Positions 1-4,974 of a stretch of 8,350 nt of DNA are shown one piece after another; position 1 is the stretch's first letter; each line of letters begins with the position of its first letter. Below the pieces are notes generated by a model, which made no database searches, was not told the DNA's origin, and saw nothing but the letters and a program-made list of their open reading frames with translations. The stretch lies in contig CAKQNH010000167.1 in the NCBI GenBank assembly GCA_934255105.1, forward strand, positions 1 through 8,350. The letters run 5' to 3'. This DNA is from an uncultured Pirellulaceae bacterium (GTDB lineage: Bacteria > Planctomycetota > Planctomycetia > Pirellulales > Pirellulaceae). The position numbers and the translations under genes were made by a program.

Positions 1-201
1 CTGGTTGGCCAGGTCGCCCGCCGATACACCGTCGACATACTCTTCAGCGATAAACCCCAGCGTCTCATCGTCCAACGCTCGCCAGCGTATATGCGCGGGG
101 ATCTCCTTGAGGTCTATGCCGCGCGCTGACGGATGAAGCCTGTGCTCCGGCAGCTTGTATGATCCTTGCGTCGTTGAACGCGTAAGATTTATGCCACTCA
201 T
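1..201 (-). CDS. Partial unknown gene with possible helix-turn-helix, runs off the left edge
   Basis: The frame is open from an ATG at 201 through 67 codons to the window edge, so the C-terminal part is missing. The ATG lies 4 bases after the TAA of the preceding gene, consistent with operon coupling; only a weak GAGA-type ribosome site is visible. I do not recognise the family. Residues 50-67 (FIAEEYVDGVSAGDLANQ) have the spacing of the first two helices of a helix-turn-helix: a helix, the G-V-S turn, then a second helix. If real, this could be a small DNA-binding protein such as a terminase small subunit or regulator, but this is inference from one incomplete motif. An ATG at 206 that forms TAATG with the previous stop is followed after one codon by TGA and cannot be the start. 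Confidence 0.6.
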   Translation of the reverse strand, partial: MSGINLTRSTTQGSYKLPEHRLHPSARGIDLKEIPAHIRWRALDDETLGFIAEEYVDGVSAGDLANQ

Positions 202-205
202 TGCA

Positions 206-457
206 TTACGTCTCTACGACAGGCAGGGGCTTTGCCTTGGCCTTGGCTCGCTTGCGCTTGGCTGCGGGCTTGGCTGGAGCAGTCTCTACCGGCTCTCCGC
301 TAATGATCGCCCCGGCTTCCTCAATCAGTCGCAACGTCTCTTCGAGCGATTCACCGTGGTTCAGGAGATAGTTTTTCGCAAGGCATCGAGCGCGTGCATC
401 TGAGCAGGGGAAGCGACGCGCATAGTTCACGGCGTCTTGGGCGGTTGGACTCGCCAT
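206..457 (-). CDS. Small unknown phage protein with Lys/Ala-rich C-terminus (83 aa)
   Basis: The start at ATG 457 was chosen because GGAG lies 8 bases upstream. The frame itself stays open much further upstream (to about 721), but that part overlaps the 492-872 gene in another frame. The protein is 83 aa: a probably helical N-terminal part (residues 1-52, including NYARRFPCSDARARCLAKNY), then a strongly basic tail (AAKRKRAKAKAK, about residues 65-76). That tail could contact nucleic acid or be a flexible linker. I do not recognise the family. It sits 34 bases downstream of the 492-872 gene and 4 bases before the partial gene at the edge. A role in the late structural or packaging operon is inferred from position only. 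An alternative, less likely reading is a frameshifted C-terminal extension of the upstream gene. Confidence 0.65.
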   Translation of the reverse strand: MASPTAQDAVNYARRFPCSDARARCLAKNYLLNHGESLEETLRLIEEAGAIISGEPVETAPAKPAAKRKRAKAKAKPLPVVET

Positions 458-491
458 GGTTGGGTCTCCAAATGAGTAAGAGTAGCGAAGC

Positions 492-872
492 TCAGTCAGG
501 CTGAGGTTGTGACTTTCGTCTAGGTTTGGGGTGTCGGTTGTGTTGGCGCTCAAGCTCGGCAAGCCTGCGCTGCTCAAGGTCTCGGATTGGATCTGTTTCC
601 ACACCGGGCTCATGCGACTCTTCCACCGGATCGGCAGTCGCAGGCTCGGACGCTGCCACCATGGACGGCACAAACGCTGGGTCGTTCGTGCGGGCGGCAA
701 ACCATTCATCCAGCAGCTCATTCAGTGCGGGCATCTGCTCGTTCGCTGCTGATGTCGTAAGGCCGCTGCCGATCAAATTCAGCCGGGTCAGATAGCTCGC
801 TACGTTGCGGCTCTTGGCGTGGTTGAGGCGGCAAGCGCGAAAAGCCTTGGCGGCTGCATGTAGTGGGTCCAT
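492..872 (-). CDS. Unknown phage protein, helical N-terminus with charged proline-containing tail (126 aa)
   Basis: The ATG at 872 (MDPLHAAAK) was chosen because AGGA lies about 7 bases upstream. A TTG at 893 would overlap the preceding TGA as TTGA and add 7 residues, but it has no Shine-Dalgarno. Residues 1-70 are probably alpha-helical. Residues about 75-110 are acidic and Pro/Glu-rich, and the last 25 or so residues form a basic, proline-rich tail (NRHPKPRRKSQPQPD). I do not recognise the family. Size and position after the tail-completion gene would fit a tail assembly chaperone, which in siphophages lies before the tape measure. However, no tail tube gene precedes it and no tape measure is visible, so this is weak. 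Confidence 0.65.
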   Translation of the reverse strand: MDPLHAAAKAFRACRLNHAKSRNVASYLTRLNLIGSGLTTSAANEQMPALNELLDEWFAARTNDPAFVPSMVAASEPATADPVEESHEPGVETDPIRDLEQRRLAELERQHNRHPKPRRKSQPQPD

Positions 873-889
873 CGTTGTTCCTAAATCGC

Positions 890-1141
890 TCAATAGAATC
901 GGGTTACTTGGTTGGTCGTGCGTTCCAGCACGATGAGCAGCGTCAACACTGCTTGGGTGTGGCTTGGTCCGGCTAGCGTGTCCACCACTTCCCGCAGGGC
1001 TATGGTGTACTCAGTGAGCAGTGGCGCTAGTGGCGACAAGGCACATATAGCTGCGTGCTGCCGGGTGCGTACGTCGCCTAGCCCGGATAGGGCCTCTAGT
1101 GCATTCTGTACCGATAGCTGCGTCTGCTCGATGTCTGTCAT
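890..1141 (-). CDS. Small helical phage protein of unknown function (83 aa)
   Basis: ATG 1141 overlaps the preceding stop as ATGA, and the upstream GGTGGTGGAGG tract (the last codons of the previous gene) supplies a purine-rich ribosome site. The 83-aa product looks entirely alpha-helical: residues 5-20, 26-55 and 60-80 are rich in Leu, Ala, Val and Thr with no charged breaks. It has no signal peptide. The stretch TQAVLTLLIVLERTTNQV is hydrophobic but too short and polar at its ends to call a membrane segment with confidence. I do not recognise the family. Tight coupling on its upstream side places it in the structural operon. Confidence 0.65.
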   Translation of the reverse strand: MTDIEQTQLSVQNALEALSGLGDVRTRQHAAICALSPLAPLLTEYTIALREVVDTLAGPSHTQAVLTLLIVLERTTNQVTRFY

Positions 1142-1488
1142 GCCTCCACCACCACCCAGCCTGCGACGGCCAAGCTAAACTTGACCGTGAGCTGGCTGCT
1201 GCTGACTGTGGTTATCGGTGCGAGCGCCGGAATACCACCGACGAAGACTGCCGCCTGCCAGTAGGTCGTGTTCAGGTTGTGGTTTACGATCCATGTTTTC
1301 GCGGGAACGATCTGCTGGTGGACGTACTTCTGTACGCCGGGTGGCGGTGGGGCACATTCGCAGCCGCAGTGTATGACCAGCGGGCTAGCGCAGTCATCGC
1401 TCGTGGGCTCGTCACAGGCTGCACTCAGTAGCGTGGCGCTACACTGCTCCACGTCGGGCTCGTCGATGATGTCACAGCCAATCAGCAT
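1138..1488 (-). CDS. Cysteine-rich protein with phage fibre-tip-like beta domain (116 aa)
   Basis: ATG 1488 is preceded by AGGGAG overlapping the TAG of the upstream gene and lies 2 bases after it, so I prefer it to the longer open frame beginning at 1596. The C-terminal half (residues about 52-116) resembles the small beta domain common at the ends of phage tail and fibre proteins. It has a W-x-V-x-H-N-L core (TWIVNHNLNTTYWQAAVFV), then alternating hydrophobic strands ending in LTVKFSLAVAGWVVV. That resemblance is from memory of the pattern. The first 45 residues carry seven cysteines (5, 16, 25, 33, 41, 43, 45), ending in HCGCEC, followed by a PPPP linker. The protein probably is a virion surface or neck/tail component; exact location is unknown. 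Confidence 0.7.
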   Translation of the reverse strand: MLIGCDIIDEPDVEQCSATLLSAACDEPTSDDCASPLVIHCGCECAPPPPGVQKYVHQQIVPAKTWIVNHNLNTTYWQAAVFVGGIPALAPITTVSSSQLTVKFSLAVAGWVVVEA

Positions 1489-1490
1489 GA

Positions 1491-1931
1491 CTAGCTCCCT
1501 GTCGTGTGATGCTCGATCGTCGCTCGGGTGAAGTCGCCGAACAGGCGATACTCTCGCCAGTGATTGGCGGCAAACACCCGCTCCACTGCTGTACACACTG
1601 CGCCCTGGTACGTCAGACGTGAGCCCAGTAGCGATGACGCTATCTGCTCACTCAATGCGTGGTGGCTGTCTACTGTCGTGTTGGCCATGTCGTCTGCTCG
1701 TGCGCTGCTCAGTGGGTGTAGCACAGCTATCGTTACGATGGTGGTGTGCTTGCGGCAGCCACGCGAGACTATCTCTACGGCACTGCTCTCAGGAGCGATG
1801 ATGATACCGCCCTTCCAATTTTCAAGCTCTACATCGGGCACCCACATTACTTTCGTGAGCACGTCAGCAGCTAGTGGGTAGGTGGCAACTAGAGCCGCTA
1901 GGTCAGTGAGTATCTGCTTGACGTGGCTCAT
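1491..1931 (-). CDS. Tail-completion/terminator-like protein (146 aa)
   Basis: ATG 1931 overlaps the preceding TGA as ATGA, with GGAGG 4 bases upstream. The order of elements matches tail-completion (gpU/gpZ-like or HK97 gp10-like) proteins. There is an N-terminal helix (residues 1-28), a strand with V-E-L, then a beta hairpin containing I-I-I-A-P and the strand TTIVTIAVLHPL. A long helix (residues about 88-102, ALSEQIASSLLG) and a final strand (DFTRATIEHH) follow. In siphophages and myophages such proteins bind the end of the tail tube or join it to the head connector. Position directly after the connector gene supports the call. The family assignment rests on fold pattern and synteny, not on a diagnostic residue. 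Confidence 0.6.
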   Translation of the reverse strand: MSHVKQILTDLAALVATYPLAADVLTKVMWVPDVELENWKGGIIIAPESSAVEIVSRGCRKHTTIVTIAVLHPLSSARADDMANTTVDSHHALSEQIASSLLGSRLTYQGAVCTAVERVFAANHWREYRLFGDFTRATIEHHTTGS

Positions 1932-2599
1932 CTCACCTCCGCTAGGCTATCCAGGAACTTGACTGTTGTTGTGCCGTCGCTGCGGCTCATCGTGACGTGT
2001 AGCAGGCCCGCAGGCTGTGCCGTGGTCTGCTCGGCTGTGAGGGACACAGTGAATGTGCTATCGCCCGTGATAGTGATTCCGTTGTCGTTAGTCAGCGTCC
2101 ATATTGCCGTCCCGTTTTCATCAACGAACTCGACAGTGATTGTCTGGCCGTCGATGGTGCCGGATGCTAGGCCAACATCTTGGCTGTACGCCTCACCCCG
2201 AACCACTATCAGAAAGCTAGGGTCGCTTGTCGTGCATGGGGCGCGGTAGGTGTGCTTGGTGTGCAGGCGCAGTGTGTGGCCGTCCCGCCCATGCCACCTA
2301 TAGCATCGCTCGTCGCCTAAGCGTGCGAGCGAATATCGCCCAATGCTTCCGCCGCGGATGGTAATAATCTCATCTCCGTCTCGCGGCATGATTCGGTGGC
2401 CATTGAGAACAAGCTCGCTAGCCTCAACCAGCCAATCGACTGAGCGAGCTGTCACCTCGTCATCACTCACAGCCACTGTGCTCCCCTGCGTTACATGCAC
2501 AGGGAAGTGAGAGCAGCCACGCGAGTAATAAGCGAGGTGACTAAGTGAGGCACGACGAACGCGCCTCACTGCGGCTTCAGCCCTGGCCAGAAGATCCAT
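1928..2599 (-). CDS. Head-tail connector protein with C-terminal Ig-like domain (223 aa)
   Basis: The start ATG 2599 forms TAATG with the capsid stop. Two parts are visible. Residues 1-118 look like a small lambda gpFII-type head-tail joining or stopper protein: an N-terminal helix (LLARAEAAVRRVRR), a strand pair, the loop DWLVEASELVLNGHRIMPRDGD, and the ending CYRWHGRDGHTLRLHTK. I recall that ending as characteristic of this connector group in planctomycete-type prophages. Residues about 127-223 resemble an Ig-like BppU-N-type beta domain (GTIDGQTITVEF, FTVSLTAEQTTAQPAGLL). Lambda gpFII is 117 aa, so the second half is an added domain. The connector part should cap the portal-gpW complex; the extra domain may project from the neck. 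Family name is inferred from pattern and position. Confidence 0.7.
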   Translation of the reverse strand: MDLLARAEAAVRRVRRASLSHLAYYSRGCSHFPVHVTQGSTVAVSDDEVTARSVDWLVEASELVLNGHRIMPRDGDEIITIRGGSIGRYSLARLGDERCYRWHGRDGHTLRLHTKHTYRAPCTTSDPSFLIVVRGEAYSQDVGLASGTIDGQTITVEFVDENGTAIWTLTNDNGITITGDSTFTVSLTAEQTTAQPAGLLHVTMSRSDGTTTVKFLDSLAEVR

Positions 2600-4485
2600 T
2601 AGGCAGCACCCTTGCTGCGGACAGCAGCGCGATGCTCTTGCTTGTTCACGCCGAAGTCGTGATAGCCTCGCAGTTGCACGCCCAGCGTATCGAAGTCAGC
2701 GTCTGCCGATTCGATGAACGGCTGCTGGCGACCGTACAGGAAGACCGTCTCGATGACAGGCATATCAAGCGGATCGGCCGCAAGCCACCAATGGGTCGCA
2801 CTTCCATTCGGGATGTTGGCATTGTTCAGGTAGGCCGAAGAAGCTACTTCGACTTTGCCAGCGTGCGGGTTTGAAATCGAATACGTAGTCTTGGCCGAAG
2901 CGCCGTCGATGCGAATCTCTGGATCTCGCGTCAGGCTGTTAGCCTTGATCTTCAAAGCCGACGGCACAACCAACACGGCAGGCGACAAGCCTAGTGGGTT
3001 GCCATCTGGATCGGTCTGCGTCTCGAACATCCCAAACGCTGTGCTGAGCGAATCAACATCGAGAACACTGGTTGCGCCCTCGAAGTAATTGCCGCGTCCG
3101 CTGGTGTAGAACGTCGAAACATTCGCCAGCCATTCGGTCCAGAAGATCTTGTTGAAGGCCAAAGCAGCACCGCGGCCCAACAGCGTTCGAACGCGATTGA
3201 AGGCTCCCAAGTCATCGTTGATGATGTCGGTACGCGTGATCGCAAACAGCCGCCCGTAGGTCTTAGCCCGGTTGCTGTACTCTTCCTCGCCCATGGTAGC
3301 GTGGGTTAGCTCGCCACCCTTACCGACTTCTTGGTACGTGAAGTCGCCAGTCAGGCTATAGCTCTTCATCTCCTTCAGGTCATTGACGGGCGTAATGGCG
3401 GAAACCTTGCGCCACTCGGACTCTACCGAATCGAAGCCAGCGCGGATCATCTCGTTGGCTACGTTGCTGAGCACGCCGCCCAAACTGTAAGTCGAAGGCC
3501 CGGACGCCTGCACACGTGCAAAGGCTGCTTGCAACAAGCCCCTCACGTCGCGGTGGCTGATGTCTCGATGACCATTGCGACGCGCGGCCATCATCATCAG
3601 TTCGACAAGGCTCATGCCGTGTTTGAACTGTCGCTCGGAAGCCTCAAGGACCTCTGGCTTGTACGCTTTTTCGATCTCGCTGTAGCCGATCGAACGGGCG
3701 ATAGCCGCTTCGATGATCTCGGGGTTGTCGCTACCGTGGCTCGATGCAGCCCGACTGCTGCCTTCGTGACGGGTCGCGCGCAGTACAGTCAGCTCGAAAT
3801 CAGTCTCGCTGAGGTTGTCATTGGTGGCAGCCGCTACCAGCTTCTCTGCTGTGTCGGTGTCCATGCCGCGATCCATAGCACTAGCGATGATGCGGCCATA
3901 GCTGGATTGTCGCTTCTCCCTGTCGCGGGCTGCTTGCAAGACAGCATCCACGCTCGGCGTGCTCTTTTCCTTCGAATCGTTTTTCAATTCTGCGTCGAAC
4001 ATCGCTTGGAACGATGCTAGCTGAGACTCCGATAGCTCAGCCTTGATGAAACCTTTGGCGGTTAGCCAAGCTTCGAATCCCATACTTAACTCCTTCAGAG
4101 GAAATGTTGCTGCGATGTGCAGCGAAGTAGAATCATCAGCCCCGTGATTTACGAGGCTCGTCTCTTTCAGTTTGGCGGGCCGTGCAATGTACAGCGGCCC
4201 GGTCACTGTCTGACCGTTTACGAATTCAGTCTTGCCTTTTGCAAGCCGGATCAAGCCAAGCGGCTGTGCTCCCACCGAAGCCTCAAACGGAAAGTTTGCT
4301 TTGCCAAGGCGTACCACCTCAGCTACGTCAGCCGTGTCATTAGTCAGGCTGCCTGTTGTCTGCAACGAGTTGCCTACTCGGGTCGTTTGGCCGCTGCCCA
4401 AAATTCGGTTGCGGTCATGATCGCGGTAGATCGCGTGGTCCCTGTCGAGCCCCTGCAAATGGTCAAGGTCGATGACCACGGGCAT
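2599..4485 (-). CDS. Prohead protease / major capsid protein fusion (628 aa from first ATG)
   Basis: One frame encodes maturation protease and capsid protein. Residues 1-125 resemble an S78-type prohead protease, with probable catalytic His23 (RDHD), Ser70 (FPFEASVGA) and the family-like KETSLVNHGAD near residues 107-117. Residues 135-280 are charged and helical, as expected for a scaffold or delta domain (MGFEAWLTAKGF onwards). Residues about 285-628 are the capsid fold, resembling the Mu gpT-like group (SLTGDFTYQEV, YGRLFAITRTDIINDDLGAF, GYHDFGV). The protease should cut the scaffold after assembly. The frame is open upstream to 4536, and the extra residues (SYNGGPIRVGGYD) look like the usual family N-terminus, so the real start may be a non-ATG codon near 4533. 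A strong internal start lies at 4083. Confidence 0.9.
   Translation of the reverse strand: MPVVIDLDHLQGLDRDHAIYRDHDRNRILGSGQTTRVGNSLQTTGSLTNDTADVAEVVRLGKANFPFEASVGAQPLGLIRLAKGKTEFVNGQTVTGPLYIARPAKLKETSLVNHGADDSTSLHIAATFPLKELSMGFEAWLTAKGFIKAELSESQLASFQAMFDAELKNDSKEKSTPSVDAVLQAARDREKRQSSYGRIIASAMDRGMDTDTAEKLVAAATNDNLSETDFELTVLRATRHEGSSRAASSHGSDNPEIIEAAIARSIGYSEIEKAYKPEVLEASERQFKHGMSLVELMMMAARRNGHRDISHRDVRGLLQAAFARVQASGPSTYSLGGVLSNVANEMIRAGFDSVESEWRKVSAITPVNDLKEMKSYSLTGDFTYQEVGKGGELTHATMGEEEYSNRAKTYGRLFAITRTDIINDDLGAFNRVRTLLGRGAALAFNKIFWTEWLANVSTFYTSGRGNYFEGATSVLDVDSLSTAFGMFETQTDPDGNPLGLSPAVLVVPSALKIKANSLTRDPEIRIDGASAKTTYSISNPHAGKVEVASSAYLNNANIPNGSATHWWLAADPLDMPVIETVFLYGRQQPFIESADADFDTLGVQLRGYHDFGVNKQEHRAAVRSKGAA
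2603..2618 (-). promoter_or_regulatory. Short hairpin at the capsid stop codon
   Basis: A perfect 6-bp inverted repeat (GCAGCA / TGCTGC) with a 4-base loop, AGGG in the transcript, lies in the last codons of the capsid gene just before the TAATG junction. The loop holds the only Shine-Dalgarno-like bases for the connector start. It could modulate coupling, but a 6-bp GC-rich repeat in alanine codons can arise by chance. Confidence 0.25.
4081..4096 (-). promoter_or_regulatory. Internal Shine-Dalgarno and in-frame ATG inside the protease/capsid fusion
   Basis: GAAGGAG (4090-4096) lies 6 bases before an in-frame ATG (4083-4081), a stronger ribosome site than the one at the beginning of the fusion. 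Initiation here would give a 494-aa product, starting MGFEAWLTAKGF, without the protease and beginning exactly at the scaffold-like region. This resembles lambda gene C, whose internal start makes the scaffold Nu3. The site is seen directly; its use in translation is inferred. Confidence 0.65.
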
Positions 4486-4496
4486 GTCGTAGCCGC

Positions 4497-4670
4497 CTAC
4501 TCGGATCGGCCCACCGTTGTAAGAATTGGCCAGTAGCTAGGCGGTCCAACTGGCTTGCCGTCCTCGCTTGTGGCAGCAGCCTCAATAGTTGCCGTCGCAC
4601 CGTGCGCAGTGATGACAGGATGGCTATCTGCTGCGTGGATCGGTGGCAGTGGATGCGCTTTACGCCCCAT
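4497..4670 (-). CDS. Small unknown phage protein (57 aa)
   Basis: The start at ATG 4670 was chosen because GGAG lies 7 bases upstream and it overlaps the preceding gene by 11 bases; the frame is open to 4709 but without a better site. The product is short, rich in His, Pro and Ala (MGRKAHPLPPIHAADSHPV), with no recognisable domain, membrane segment or signal peptide. It lies between a possible decoration protein and the protease/capsid fusion, so a head-related role is possible but only by position. If the fusion starts upstream of its first ATG, the two frames overlap by about 35 bases, which would couple their translation. Confidence 0.5.
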   Translation of the reverse strand: MGRKAHPLPPIHAADSHPVITAHGATATIEAAATSEDGKPVGPPSYWPILTTVGRSE

Positions 4671-4974
4671 AGTTAGTCTCCACTGTGCTGTTCGTTTTTG
4701 GGCCTGCATTGAGCACCACTACTCGCACCCAGTAGTTGCCGTCAATGACTTTGAGAAGCGTCATCCCAGGACGTACAAACGCTCCGTCGCCCCTGGTAAG
4801 TTCAGTCCATCCGCTGCATGGTACGTAGTGAGCTGGAGTGTCACTCAACGCGGCTTCGATCTCTACCGTCGCCCCGTCAAATACCCCGCGTGCGAAGATG
4901 GCGATCTCTCCGGCTACCTGCACACCTGCGCTAGGGCCGGATGTCTTTCGGTCGGTCAGGATAAGTGTGCTCAT
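4660..4974 (-). CDS. Small beta-rich virion protein, possible head decoration (104 aa)
   Basis: ATG 4974 overlaps the portal TGA as ATGA. The Glu codons at the end of the portal (GAAGAGGAAGAGG) supply an AGAGG ribosome site 7 bases upstream. The 104-aa product looks like a compact beta sandwich with alternating hydrophobic strands (GVQVAGEIAIFARG, GATVEIEAAL, GDGAFVRPG, YWVRVVVLNAG). This pattern, a strand pair around F-D-G-A-T-V, is common in small phage decoration or fibre proteins. Lambda places its decoration gene D between protease and capsid; here the gene lies between portal and protease/capsid. The decoration role is inference; a fibre-associated role is the main alternative. Confidence 0.7.
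   Translation of the reverse strand: MSTLILTDRKTSGPSAGVQVAGEIAIFARGVFDGATVEIEAALSDTPAHYVPCSGWTELTRGDGAFVRPGMTLLKVIDGNYWVRVVVLNAGPKTNSTVETNYGA

Noticed and set aside
873..893. TTG 893 as start of the 126-aa gene
   Set aside because: It overlaps the previous stop as TTGA, but lacks a Shine-Dalgarno, whereas ATG 872 has AGGA at good spacing.
1489..1596. Longer start for the Cys-rich protein at 1596
   Set aside because: The extension overlaps the tail-completion gene in another frame and has an Arg/Ser-rich composition unlike the rest; ATG 1488 has AGGGAG.
1099..2250. Several plus-strand open frames of about 60-110 codons
   Set aside because: All are antisense to minus-strand genes linked by ATGA overlaps and good ribosome sites; no protein family recognised.
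3331..4020. 229-aa open frame on the plus strand
   Set aside because: Lies wholly antisense to the protease/capsid gene, has no recognisable domain and no coupling to neighbours; a GC-driven shadow frame.
4497..4539. -1 frameshift joining the 57-aa gene to the protease
   Set aside because: Frames are correctly placed for a -1 shift, but no convincing slippery heptamer is present in the overlap; a non-ATG start is simpler.
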